From positions 1 to 64,000 of the forward strand of contig CAXBIQ010000015.1 in assembly GCA_963975935.1 (NCBI GenBank): a stretch of 64,000 nt of DNA, in the 5' to 3' direction. Source of the stretch: Planktosalinus sp963975935 (GTDB taxonomy: Bacteria > Bacteroidota > Bacteroidia > Flavobacteriales > Flavobacteriaceae). The notes under the pieces are model-generated. The model searched no databases. It was given only the letters and a program-made list of their open reading frames with translations, and was not told the origin of the DNA. The position numbers and the translations under genes were made by a program. Each line of letters begins with the position of its first letter. The first letter of the stretch is position 1. This document shows, one piece after another, positions 18,378-26,451 of the stretch.

Positions 18378-19526
18378 ATGAAGCTGTCAGTAATTATTCT
18401 CAATTATAATGTGCGCTATTTTTTAGAGCAATGCATTTTAAGTGTAAGGGAGGCACTGGCTGATATAGAATCTGAAATCATTGTAGTGGACAACAACTCT
18501 CAGGATGGTAGTTGTGAGATGGTCAAAAAAAAGTTCCCTCAAATCAAACTCATTGAGAATACTGAAAACCTTGGTTTTAGTAAGGCCAACAATCAGGGCG
18601 TAAAAAGTGCTAATGGGGAATATATTTGTATTTTAAATCCAGATACAGCCGTTTCAAAAGACACCTTTTTAAGAACCCTTAAGTTTGCCGAAAGTAGCGA
18701 AAAATTTGGTGCCCTTGGGGTAAGACTTATTGATGGTACCGGCAACTTTTTACCTGAAAGCAAACGAAATATTCCCAAACCCAAAGTAGCTTTCTTTAAA
18801 ATTTTGGGCCTGAACTCAAAAAAACACAGCTATTATGCAAACCACATTCGCGATAAAGAAGTAAGTGAAGTGTCTGTTTTGGTGGGTGCCTTTATGGTGA
18901 TGAAAAGAAGTGTATACAATGACGTGGGCGGTTTTGATGAAGACTATTTTATGTATGGAGAAGATATTGACCTCTCATATAAACTTCTGAAAGCGGGATT
19001 TAAAAATTTTTATTTCGGGAAGACAACTGTGTTGCATTACAAGGGAGAAAGTACTACGAAAGACAAATCTTATTTAAAGCGTTTTTATGGGGCCATGCAC
19101 ATCTTCTACAAAAAACATTTCAAAGGGTCTGATATATTCAAGAATTTTGTTTTTGCAGGGGTTTCTGTTGCAAAATTCTTTAGTGCCTTTAAGGTTGGAA
19201 AAGAATCCCGCAGGTTTTATTCCCCTGAAAATTACTATTTATTGAGCGACAACATTGGGTTCTTAAAAAAACTAAGTGATGCTTCAGGTGTGGAGTTAAA
19301 GTCTATCTCAAAAAGTGCTGTTACAGACGAGTCGGTTTTCAATTCACAGTTTATTTTTGATGCAAATTACATTGCATATGAAAAAATATTTGAAACAATG
19401 GACTATCTCAAAAATAAAGGAAACACCTTCAGAATACGTCCCATCAATTGTGATTTTGTTTTGGGTAGCGACAGCAGCAATGAAAAAGGAGAAGTTTTTG
19501 ACTTTGGTAAAAAAAGCAAATTATAG
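18378..19526 (+). CDS. Glycosyltransferase family 2 protein
   Basis: A 382-residue protein with the GT-A opening KLSVIILNYNVRYFLEQCI, donor-binding VVDNNSQDGS, the metal-binding ILNPDTA (a DxD equivalent) and the acceptor-side motif GGFDEDYFMYGEDIDLSYKL. This matches rhamnosyl- or WbbL-like transferases that build surface polysaccharides. The C-terminal 130 residues are not part of the catalytic core and have no clear motif. It is likely cytoplasmic or membrane-associated. Substrate unknown; no polysaccharide cluster surrounds it. Confidence 0.9.
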   Translation: MKLSVIILNYNVRYFLEQCILSVREALADIESEIIVVDNNSQDGSCEMVKKKFPQIKLIENTENLGFSKANNQGVKSANGEYICILNPDTAVSKDTFLRTLKFAESSEKFGALGVRLIDGTGNFLPESKRNIPKPKVAFFKILGLNSKKHSYYANHIRDKEVSEVSVLVGAFMVMKRSVYNDVGGFDEDYFMYGEDIDLSYKLLKAGFKNFYFGKTTVLHYKGESTTKDKSYLKRFYGAMHIFYKKHFKGSDIFKNFVFAGVSVAKFFSAFKVGKESRRFYSPENYYLLSDNIGFLKKLSDASGVELKSISKSAVTDESVFNSQFIFDANYIAYEKIFETMDYLKNKGNTFRIRPINCDFVLGSDSSNEKGEVFDFGKKSKL

Positions 19527-19589
19527 CCCTTTTCCCAACCTTCTCCAAGAATAAATCACAAAATGCCTTCAGAAGGATAAAAAAATATT

Positions 19590-19597
19590 TAATTTTG
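19590..19597 (+). promoter_or_regulatory. -7 box for the E2 acyltransferase gene
   Basis: TAATTTTG followed by CA lies 35 bases before the ATG at 19633. Confidence 0.55.
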
Positions 19598-19632
19598 CAA
19601 ACGCATAAACCAATGTACTTTCTAATACAGTT

Positions 19633-20946
19633 ATGGCAAAATTTGAATTAAAGTTACCTAAAATGGGCGAGAGTGTCGCCGAAGCAACGATTACTAACTG
19701 GCTCAAAGAAGTGGGGGATACCATAGAAGCAGATGAAGCTGTTTTGGAAATCGCTACAGATAAGGTAGATTCTGAAGTGCCCAGTGAAGTTGATGGCGTT
19801 TTGGTTGAAAAACTCTATAATATAGATGATGTTGTTCAGGTGGGTCAAACCATTGCCATAATTGAGGTAGAAGGTACCGGTAGCCAAGCTACTGCTTCAG
19901 AACCAAAAGCAGAAGCACCTTCTCCTGAAGTTGTCGCAGCCGTTGAACAACCTGTCGCTGCATCACAAACTGCCTCGGCACCCGTTGAAAGTACCACAGA
20001 ACGCTTTTACTCTCCATTGGTAAAAAGCATTGCATCCAAAGAAAATATTTCACAACAAGAACTTGATTCTATTTCCGGAACAGGAAAAGATGGTCGTGTT
20101 ACCAAAAATGACATATTGGGCTACCTTGAAAACAGAGGGTCTCAACCTCAGCAGGCTGCCCGGACAGAAAAAAGCGCACCTTCAGCTGCTGCACCATCTC
20201 AGGCAACAAAAGCTGCGGTACCGGTAACCGTAAGTGGTGAAGATGAAATCATCGAAATGACCAGAATGGGTAAAATCATTGCCCACCATATGGTTGAAAG
20301 CACACAGACCTCTGCACACGTGCAATCTTTTATTGAGGTTGACGTGACCAATATATGGAAATGGAGAAATAAGGTAAAAGACGCTTTCGCGAAAAGAGAA
20401 GGAGAAAATCTCACCTTTACACCCATTTTTATGGAAGCTGTTGCCAAAGCGATTAAAGACTTCCCGATGATCAATATCTCGGTTGACGGCGATAAAATTA
20501 TAAAACGAAAAAATATAAATCTGGGTATGGCAGCTGCCTTGGCTGACGGCAACCTGATTGTTCCGGTTATTAAAAATGCAGATCAGCTCAACCTGTTGGG
20601 GATGTCTAAAGCAGTTAATGATTTGGCAAACCGCGCACGTACAGGAAAACTAAGACCTGACGATACCCAAGGTGGCACCTATACTGTTACTAATGTTGGA
20701 ACTTTCGGCAGCATTATGGGAACACCCATTATCAATCAGCCTCAGGTTGCAATACTTGCATTGGGAGCTATAAGAAAAGTGCCTGCTGTCATTGAAACTC
20801 CTGAAGGGGATTTTATAGGCATACGACACAAAATGTTCCTGTCACATTCTTATGATCACCGTGTGGTAAATGGAGCCTTGGGAGGACAATTTGTAAAAAG
20901 AGTAGCAGAATACCTGGAAGCTTTTGATGTAAACAGGGAAATCTAA
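19633..20946 (+). CDS. 2-oxoacid dehydrogenase complex E2 component (dihydrolipoamide acyltransferase)
   Basis: A 437-residue protein with one lipoyl domain (EIATDKVDSEVPSEVDG, modified Lys in TDK), a Pro/Ala/Gln-rich linker, a peripheral-subunit-binding domain (FYSPLVKSIASKENI to KNDILGYLENR) and the catalytic core from about 200. The core carries the family His in SYDHRVV, but the Asp four residues later in the usual HRxxDG motif is Asn (HRVVNG). No E1 or E3 genes are adjacent, so a branched-chain, pyruvate or oxoglutarate role cannot be fixed; the overall look is closest to the branched-chain type. Confidence 0.9.
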   Translation: MAKFELKLPKMGESVAEATITNWLKEVGDTIEADEAVLEIATDKVDSEVPSEVDGVLVEKLYNIDDVVQVGQTIAIIEVEGTGSQATASEPKAEAPSPEVVAAVEQPVAASQTASAPVESTTERFYSPLVKSIASKENISQQELDSISGTGKDGRVTKNDILGYLENRGSQPQQAARTEKSAPSAAAPSQATKAAVPVTVSGEDEIIEMTRMGKIIAHHMVESTQTSAHVQSFIEVDVTNIWKWRNKVKDAFAKREGENLTFTPIFMEAVAKAIKDFPMINISVDGDKIIKRKNINLGMAAALADGNLIVPVIKNADQLNLLGMSKAVNDLANRARTGKLRPDDTQGGTYTVTNVGTFGSIMGTPIINQPQVAILALGAIRKVPAVIETPEGDFIGIRHKMFLSHSYDHRVVNGALGGQFVKRVAEYLEAFDVNREI

Positions 20947-21368
20947 ATATGTAAATTATTTACAAAAGACTTTAATAAAATAATCCCGGGATGTTCACTT
21001 TCGGGATTTTTTCCTTTAAAAAGGTCTTCCTTTTTAAATTCTTTCACACCTGTAATTTTTTTAGCCTCAGAAGCAGTGATTTGTTTATATGCCATAGACC
21101 AGTCCTCAAATTCCCTTTGATTTGACTGACCTTCCATAAGGGTAACTATTTGTTGATGGCGTTTGTCTTTAAGAATTTTTTGATACAATGTCTCAACATT
21201 TGACTGAGGTCCTTCCAAAAACTGCACAAAAGTACCTTCAAAATAAAGAAGCATGCCAGATATATCGGCGCGGGAGTTGTTTGCCCTGCACGTAATTAAC
21301 AGGTTGGTAATTTCCTCATCAGACAATATAAAAGATTGCCTGCTTACATATGCAAGATATTTCAGCAA
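20943..21368 (-). CDS. BLUF domain blue-light sensor protein
   Basis: A 141-residue protein, essentially a single BLUF domain that binds FAD. The residues of the photocycle are all visible: Tyr7 (AYVS), Asn31 (RANNSRADISGMLLY), Gln49 (FVQFLEGP) and the Trp90-x-Met92 pair (DWSMAY). The domain begins at the first residue; no ATG lies upstream before an in-frame stop, so the start is TTG at 21366-21368. About 45 residues follow the core, without an effector domain, so output is probably by protein contact. Its stop overlaps the convergent E2 gene by 4 bp. Confidence 0.9.
   Translation of the reverse strand: MLKYLAYVSRQSFILSDEEITNLLITCRANNSRADISGMLLYFEGTFVQFLEGPQSNVETLYQKILKDKRHQQIVTLMEGQSNQREFEDWSMAYKQITASEAKKITGVKEFKKEDLFKGKNPESEHPGIILLKSFVNNLHI
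20982..21013 (+). terminator. Terminator for the E2 gene, embedded in the BLUF coding sequence
   Basis: aatcccg (20982-20988) pairs with cgggatt (21002-21008), followed by a T-run. It lies 36 bp past the E2 stop on the plus strand but inside the 3' coding part of the minus-strand BLUF gene. Confidence 0.7.
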
Positions 21369-21496
21369 TTGGGTTAGGTTTTGATTCTAAAAATAAAAAT
21401 AATTATTGGATATTTATAATTGAAGTATAAAATAGTGAAACTTGCTTAAAAGATATCTTTTCAAAATTTAGCCAAGGGCTTCTCGCTGAGAAGTAG

Positions 21497-21504
21497 TAAA
21501 TTTG
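21497..21504 (+). promoter_or_regulatory. -7 box for the exonuclease gene
   Basis: TAAATTTG lies 20 bases before the ATG at 21525. Confidence 0.55.
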
Positions 21505-21524
21505 CTTTTTAAAAAATTCAATTC

Positions 21525-22301
21525 ATGGAGTTAAAGCTCGATAAACCCATTTGTTTCTTTGATTTGGAAACAACCGGCACCAATATCGCATCAGATCGCA
21601 TTGTAGAAATATCAATTTTAAAGGTTTTTCCAAACGGAAACAAACAAAGTCATACCTGGAAGGTCAATCCTGAAATGCCCATTCCACCGGTGGTATCTGC
21701 CATTCACGGTATCACTGATGAAATGGTAGCAAATGAACCCACCTTCAAAGAGCTTGCGCCAAAAGTCTATGCACTCATAAAAGATTCAGATCTGGGAGGT
21801 TTCAATTCAAATCGGTTTGATATTCCGTTACTTGCAGAGGAGCTGCTAAGAGCCGGTGTTGATTTTGAATTTAAAAATACCCTTTCCATAGATGTGCAAA
21901 CCATTTTTCATAAAATGGAAAAACGCACCCTGGAAGCAGCATATAAATTCTATTGCGATAAAGACCTGACAGATGCACACAGCGCAGAAGCAGATACAAA
22001 TGCCACTTATGAAGTGTTAAAAGCACAGTTGGCAAGATATGACGAACTTGAAAATGATATGAAATATCTGGCGCAATTCAGTTCGCACAAAAAGTTTGTT
22101 GATTTTGCCGGGTTTATTGGCTATAACAAACAAGGGGAAGAAGTGTTTGCCTTTGGAAAACACAAAGGAAGCAAAGTAGAAGATGTGCTGGAAAATGAAC
22201 CCGGATATTTTGGATGGTTGCTCAATGCAGACTTTCCGCTTTATACAAAAAAAGTACTGACGGGTATAAAACTCAGGAAATTAAATAATAAATTAGATTA
22301 G
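21525..22301 (+). CDS. DnaQ-like 3'-5' exonuclease (DEDDh) with ExoX-type C-terminal domain
   Basis: A 258-residue protein. The DEDDh residues appear in order as CFFDLETTG (Asp, Glu), GGFNSNRFDIPLL (Asp) and DAHSAEADTNAT (His, Asp). The C-terminal part (FAFGKHKGSKVEDVL, EPGYFGWLL) matches the small module found after the nuclease domain in exonuclease X-like proteins. Likely a single-strand DNA or RNA exonuclease in repair. It heads a close-set run of genes (FAH family, Hpt, cinA). Confidence 0.87.
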   Translation: MELKLDKPICFFDLETTGTNIASDRIVEISILKVFPNGNKQSHTWKVNPEMPIPPVVSAIHGITDEMVANEPTFKELAPKVYALIKDSDLGGFNSNRFDIPLLAEELLRAGVDFEFKNTLSIDVQTIFHKMEKRTLEAAYKFYCDKDLTDAHSAEADTNATYEVLKAQLARYDELENDMKYLAQFSSHKKFVDFAGFIGYNKQGEEVFAFGKHKGSKVEDVLENEPGYFGWLLNADFPLYTKKVLTGIKLRKLNNKLD

Positions 22302-22339
22302 GCTATAAAAATCATAGTTTTGATTATAATCTGTTACAT

Positions 22340-22951
22340 ATGAAATTAATCTGCATAGGGAGAAATTATACTGAGCATATAAAAGAGCTGGCAAATGAAA
22401 GGCCGGTAGATCCCGTAATTTTCATGAAGCCTGACACGGCAATTTTATTGAAAAAACAACCCTTTTTCATTCCTGATTTTTCAGATGATGTGCATCACGA
22501 AGTTGAAATTCTGGTTAAAATAAACAAGGTAGGAAAACATATTGAAGCCAAATTTGCCCATAAATATTATGACGAAATTGGTCTGGGAATTGACTTTACT
22601 GCCAGGGATCTGCAATCAAAACTAAAGCAAAAAGGCCTTCCGTGGGAAAAAGCCAAAGCTTTTGACGGTGCAGCAGTGGTGGGAAATTTCTTGCCTAAAG
22701 CAAATTTTGAGGATATTAACAATATAAATTTCCATCTTGAAAGTAATGGAAACATAGTGCAGAAAGGCAATACCTCACATATGTTATGGAAAATAGATGC
22801 GTTAATCGAATATATTTCGAAATATTTCACATTAAAGATTGGAGATATTATCTTTACAGGCACGCCTGCTGGTGTGGCTAAGGTGAACACCAATGATGAA
22901 CTAAAGGGTTTTATTGAAGATAAACAACTATTTTCCATCAAAGTAAAATAA
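22340..22951 (+). CDS. Fumarylacetoacetate hydrolase family protein
   Basis: A 203-residue single-domain FAH-fold protein. The N terminus (KLICIGRNYTEHIKEL) and substrate/metal motifs VIFMKPDTA, HHEVEILV (Glu-x-Glu metal ligands), GIDFTARDLQ and IIFTGTPAGVAKV are characteristic. Short members such as YcgM or human FAHD1 act as acylpyruvate hydrolases or oxaloacetate decarboxylases. The exact substrate is not determinable here. The stop is 5 bp before the Hpt gene. Confidence 0.9.
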   Translation: MKLICIGRNYTEHIKELANERPVDPVIFMKPDTAILLKKQPFFIPDFSDDVHHEVEILVKINKVGKHIEAKFAHKYYDEIGLGIDFTARDLQSKLKQKGLPWEKAKAFDGAAVVGNFLPKANFEDINNINFHLESNGNIVQKGNTSHMLWKIDALIEYISKYFTLKIGDIIFTGTPAGVAKVNTNDELKGFIEDKQLFSIKVK

Positions 22952-22956
22952 TTAAT

Positions 22957-23298
22957 ATGAGTAAAACATATTCAACAGATAGCTTAAATGAAATTGCAGG
23001 TGGTGATGAAGAATTTATGGCAGTAATAGCCAAAACATTTCTGGAAGAAATTCCGCCCGATTTGAATGCGATGATGCAAGCCATTGAAAATAATAACCGT
23101 GCATTGGCATATCAGTTTGCTCATAAGATGAAACCAAACCTGGAGATGCTGGGGCTTAACCTTACGAAAGAAGTAACATCAATAGAATCGTGGTCTAATA
23201 CTTCAAAAAATAAAGCTGCCATAGAATCACAGGCGCAAAAAATAAATACTACCCTTCAAAAAGTTTTTAAAGAGCTGAAAACAGATTTTAACCTGTAA
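22957..23298 (+). CDS. Stand-alone histidine phosphotransfer (Hpt) domain protein
   Basis: A 113-residue, all-helical protein with the Hpt signature around His56 (YQFAHKMKPNLEMLGL), the site of phosphorelay. It has no kinase or receiver domain, so it must exchange phosphate with partners elsewhere. Its stop codon overlaps the cinA start by one base (TAATG), implying translational coupling. No two-component genes are in the window. Confidence 0.85.
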   Translation: MSKTYSTDSLNEIAGGDEEFMAVIAKTFLEEIPPDLNAMMQAIENNNRALAYQFAHKMKPNLEMLGLNLTKEVTSIESWSNTSKNKAAIESQAQKINTTLQKVFKELKTDFNL

Positions 23299-24545
23299 TG
23301 TTTGCTGAAATTATAACCATAGGTGATGAAATACTCATCGGTCAGATTGTTGATACTAACTCGGCTTATATTGCCTCAGAGCTCAGTAAAATAGGCATTC
23401 AGGTCGTTCAGATTACCTCAGTTCAGGACGAAAAAAACCATATCCTGGAAAGCTTTTCCAATGCAAAGAAACGTGCAGATATTGTTTTGATTACAGGAGG
23501 TTTGGGCCCCACAAAAGACGATATTACCAAAAAAACCTTCTGTGAGTTTTTTGAAGATACTTTGATTTTAAATCAGAACTCATTAGACCATATTCACGAA
23601 CTTTTTGAAAAGCACTTGAATAAGATTCCCAATGAACTCAACAGACAACAGGCGCTGGTGCCCTCCCGAGCTATTGCTCTCCTCAACAAAAATGGGACCG
23701 CTCCGGGGATATGGATGGAAAAAGACAATACCGTCTTTGTGTCCATGCCGGGTGTTCCTTATGAGATGAAAGGCCTGATGCAAAATGAGGTCTTGCCAAG
23801 GCTTCAGAAAAGATTCCAACGTCCCGTTATTGTTCATAAAACCATACTGACGACTGGAATGGGTGAAAGTGCCATAGCAGAAATTATTGAGGACTGGGAA
23901 AATAACTTACCACATGAAATAAAATTAGCTTATTTGCCATCACTGGGCAGGGTGCGGCTGAGGTTGTCCACGAAAGGTACTAATGAAGCTGCTCTGCACG
24001 CAGCCATAGACAATCAGGTAAACTATTTGCATAAACTCATCGGTAATATTATGGTGGGTTTTGAGGATGAGACCTCTATTGAAGAAGTAGTTGCAAAACT
24101 ATTGGTTAAAAATAGCAAAACACTTGCACTGGCAGAGAGTTGTACCGGTGGTCAAATGGCAAAAATGATCACTGCAATGGAAGGTGCATCAACATACTTT
24201 AAAGGGGGCTTTGTTACCTATGCCACTGAAACCAAAATAAAAATCCTGGGTGTTCCAAAAGAACTCATTGAAAAACATGGTGTTGTAAGTGCTGAAGTTG
24301 CAGAAGCGATGGCCCGGGGTGCAAAAAACAACTATGAATCAGATTATGCTCTTTCTACTACAGGAATTGCAGGCCCTGAAAAAGGAGATTCCGGTGATGA
24401 GGTAGGTACGGTTTTTATAGGTATAGCAACCCCTGATGGTGTTAAATCTGAGAAATTCAATTTTGGAAATCAACGCGGCAGGGTTATCAAAAGTGCATCA
24501 ACCACAGCATTTGAACTCCTTAGAAAAGAAATTTTAAAAAACTAA
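23298..24545 (+). CDS. cinA: CinA family nicotinamide-nucleotide amidohydrolase
   Basis: A 415-residue two-domain protein. The N-terminal molybdopterin-binding-like domain has EIITIGDEILIGQIVDTNSA and TGGLGPTKDDITKK; the C-terminal amidohydrolase domain has LALAESCTGGQMA and STTGIAGP. CinA/PncC deamidates nicotinamide mononucleotide in NAD recycling, and the N-terminal domain has ADP-ribose pyrophosphatase activity in some homologues. The length is that of the full fused form. Overlaps the Hpt stop by one base. Confidence 0.95.
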   Translation: MFAEIITIGDEILIGQIVDTNSAYIASELSKIGIQVVQITSVQDEKNHILESFSNAKKRADIVLITGGLGPTKDDITKKTFCEFFEDTLILNQNSLDHIHELFEKHLNKIPNELNRQQALVPSRAIALLNKNGTAPGIWMEKDNTVFVSMPGVPYEMKGLMQNEVLPRLQKRFQRPVIVHKTILTTGMGESAIAEIIEDWENNLPHEIKLAYLPSLGRVRLRLSTKGTNEAALHAAIDNQVNYLHKLIGNIMVGFEDETSIEEVVAKLLVKNSKTLALAESCTGGQMAKMITAMEGASTYFKGGFVTYATETKIKILGVPKELIEKHGVVSAEVAEAMARGAKNNYESDYALSTTGIAGPEKGDSGDEVGTVFIGIATPDGVKSEKFNFGNQRGRVIKSASTTAFELLRKEILKN

Positions 24546-24555
24546 TATCTATTTG

Positions 24556-24586
24556 TTGTGCAGCAGATAAAAATGTATTAAATTTG
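24556..24586 (+). promoter_or_regulatory. Bacteroidota-type promoter for rpmB-rpmG
   Basis: TTG at 24556-24558 and TAAATTTG at 24579-24586 are 20 bases apart, a good fit to the -33/-7 consensus, ending 37 bases before the rpmB ATG. Confidence 0.75.
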
Positions 24587-24623
24587 CAGCCTGTTTTAAA
24601 ATAACGAAATAAAGTTTATAGAA

Positions 24624-24863
24624 ATGTCTAGAGTTTGTGAGCTAACAGGAAAAAGAGCAATGGTTGGAAACAACGTTTCTCATGCAATGAACAAGTCAAA
24701 ACGCAAGTTTAACGTTAATTTGCTTAAGAAAAAGTTTTACATACCTGAAGAAGATAAATGGATAACACTGCGCATATCCACATCTGCTTTAAAAACAATT
24801 AATAAAAATGGTATCTCTGCTACAATCAAAAAAGCAAGGGAAAAAGGTTATTTAACTAAATAA
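24624..24863 (+). CDS. rpmB: 50S ribosomal protein L28
   Basis: A 79-residue basic protein with the L28 opening SRVCELTGKRAMVGNNVSHA, then NKSKRKFNVNLLKKK. Only one cysteine is present, so it is the zinc-free form. It is a component of the large subunit. It begins an operon with rpmG and a DUF4295 gene, the usual order in Flavobacteriia. Confidence 0.97.
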   Translation: MSRVCELTGKRAMVGNNVSHAMNKSKRKFNVNLLKKKFYIPEEDKWITLRISTSALKTINKNGISATIKKAREKGYLTK

Positions 24864-24886
24864 TCGACTAAAAATTTTTTACAGAA

Positions 24887-25075
24887 ATGGCTAAGAAAAG
24901 CAAAGGAAATAGAATCCAGGTAATTTTAGAGTGCACTGAGCATAAAGAATCAGGTATGAACGGAACGTCTCGTTACATCACTACTAAAAACAAAAAGAAC
25001 ACTCCGGACAGATTGGAATTGAAAAAATTCAATCCTGTTCTGAAGAAAATGACCGTTCACAAAGAAATTAAATAA
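24887..25075 (+). CDS. rpmG: 50S ribosomal protein L33
   Basis: A 62-residue basic protein with the L33 pattern RIQVILECTEHKESG, RYITTKNKKNTPDRLELKK and NPVLKKMTVHKE. It has a single cysteine instead of the CxxC pairs of the zinc-ribbon form. It sits 23 bp after rpmB. Confidence 0.96.
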   Translation: MAKKSKGNRIQVILECTEHKESGMNGTSRYITTKNKKNTPDRLELKKFNPVLKKMTVHKEIK

Positions 25076-25122
25076 AACAGACGTTTTACATTTGTAAAAC
25101 TGTCACATAAAATTCTAAAGTC

Positions 25123-25278
25123 ATGGCAAAAAAATCAGTTGGTACCATACAAACCGGATCTAAGCGTTTAACAAAAGCGATCAAAATGGTGAAATCTCCC
25201 AAAACAGGAGCTTACACTTTTGTTGAAACCATCACAACCCCTGAACTCGTTAACGAGTGGATGAGCAAGCAAAAATAA
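25123..25278 (+). CDS. DUF4295 family small basic protein
   Basis: A 51-residue open frame from ATG at 25123 to TAA at 25278: it begins MAKKSVGTIQTGSKRL and ends VNEWMSKQK. It matches DUF4295, a short basic protein conserved in Bacteroidota beside rpmB-rpmG. The position, size and charge suggest a lineage-specific ribosome-associated protein; I recall that extra small ribosomal proteins have been reported in Flavobacterium ribosomes, but equating this gene with one of them is inference. It lies 47 bp after rpmG and before a terminator. Confidence 0.88.
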   Translation: MAKKSVGTIQTGSKRLTKAIKMVKSPKTGAYTFVETITTPELVNEWMSKQK

Positions 25279-25298
25279 ACACATTATAAAATAAAGAA

Positions 25299-25332
25299 AA
25301 GCCGTCTGCCACTTGGTAAGACGGCTTTTCTT
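25299..25332 (+). terminator. Terminator of the rpmB-rpmG-DUF4295 operon
   Basis: aaaagccgtc pairs with gacggctttt (stem core 25301-25306 with 25320-25325), followed by a T-rich run. The ftsY promoter box begins only a few bases later. Confidence 0.85.
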
Positions 25333-25338
25333 TTTGTG

Positions 25339-25346
25339 TATATTTG
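25339..25346 (+). promoter_or_regulatory. -7 box for ftsY
   Basis: TATATTTG followed by CAG, 23 bases before the ATG at 25370; a TTG lies 23 bases upstream at 25313-25315, within the terminator loop. An in-frame GTG at 25313 precedes the box and cannot be the start. Confidence 0.65.
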
Positions 25347-25369
25347 CAGTACACTACAACAAAAAAATC

Positions 25370-26326
25370 ATGAGTTTTTTCAAAAAAATATTCTCTACAG
25401 AAAAAAAAGAAACCCTTGACAAGGGGCTTGAAAAATCTAAAACCAGTTTTCTGGGTAAACTGAGCAAAGCTGTTGCAGGAAAATCAAAAGTTGACGATGA
25501 AGTATTGGATAACCTTGAGGAAATTCTCGTCTCATCAGATGTGGGGGTAAACACTACCTTGAAAATTATCGATAGGATTGAAGCCCGTGTTGCTAAAGAT
25601 AAATATCTGGGAACAGATGAACTCAACCTGATTTTAAGAGAAGAAATTGCAGGGTTACTTTCCGAAATTGAATCCGGTGATGCAACAGAATTCTCTGTAC
25701 CTTCTGATAAAAAACCTTATGTAATTATGGTTGTGGGTGTTAATGGAGTGGGAAAAACCACAACAATAGGGAAACTGGCTTACCAATTCAAAAAAGCCGG
25801 AAAAAGTGTCGTGCTGGGTGCTGCAGATACCTTTAGAGCTGCCGCAATCGATCAACTCCAAATCTGGGCAGACCGTGCACAAGTACCAATTGTAAAACAA
25901 AGTATGGGCAGTGACCCAGCTTCTGTGGCATTTGATACACTGCAAAGCGCCGTTACCCAAAATGCAGATGTGGTTATTATCGATACTGCAGGAAGGCTTC
26001 ACAATAAAGTCAACCTGATGAACGAACTCACCAAAGTAAAACGCGTGATGCAAAAGGTCGTGCTTGATGCCCCTCACGAAGTCCTTTTGGTTCTCGATGG
26101 TTCAACAGGTCAAAACGCTTTTGAACAGGCAAAACAATTCACCGCAGCTACAGAAGTCACCGCACTTGCCGTAACCAAACTTGACGGTACCGCAAAAGGA
26201 GGTGTCGTAATTGGAATCAGTGACCAGTTTCAGATACCCGTAAAATACATCGGAGTAGGAGAAGGTATGGAGCACCTTCAGGTATTTAATAAGTATGAGT
26301 TTGTGGATTCTTTCTTCACAAATTAA
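25370..26326 (+). CDS. ftsY: Signal recognition particle receptor FtsY
   Basis: A 318-residue SRP GTPase with an N domain and a G domain: GVNGVGKTTTIGKLA (G1), DTFRAAAIDQLQ, DTAGRLHNK (G3), TKLDGTAKGG (G4) and GVGEGMEHLQVF. It docks ribosome-SRP complexes at the membrane together with Ffh, which is encoded at 38142. The acidic A domain is nearly absent, as in other short FtsY proteins. The start MSFFKKIFS gives an amphipathic membrane-targeting N terminus. Confidence 0.96.
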   Translation: MSFFKKIFSTEKKETLDKGLEKSKTSFLGKLSKAVAGKSKVDDEVLDNLEEILVSSDVGVNTTLKIIDRIEARVAKDKYLGTDELNLILREEIAGLLSEIESGDATEFSVPSDKKPYVIMVVGVNGVGKTTTIGKLAYQFKKAGKSVVLGAADTFRAAAIDQLQIWADRAQVPIVKQSMGSDPASVAFDTLQSAVTQNADVVIIDTAGRLHNKVNLMNELTKVKRVMQKVVLDAPHEVLLVLDGSTGQNAFEQAKQFTAATEVTALAVTKLDGTAKGGVVIGISDQFQIPVKYIGVGEGMEHLQVFNKYEFVDSFFTN

Positions 26327-26422
26327 GTAAAGAAAGCCCCTGCTTGGTTTTTATCTCCTTTAAATTATCATCAATCTGTTTTGATTAACACGGTTGAATT
26401 CACAAAAGGTATAATTTAGTTG

Positions 26423-26430
26423 TACCTTTG
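26423..26430 (+). promoter_or_regulatory. -7 box for rimO
   Basis: TACCTTTG followed by CAG, 21 bases before the ATG at 26452. It overlaps an in-frame upstream TTG at 26428 and so argues against a start there. Confidence 0.6.
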
Positions 26431-26451
26431 CAGTCCTTTTTAAATTATTTT

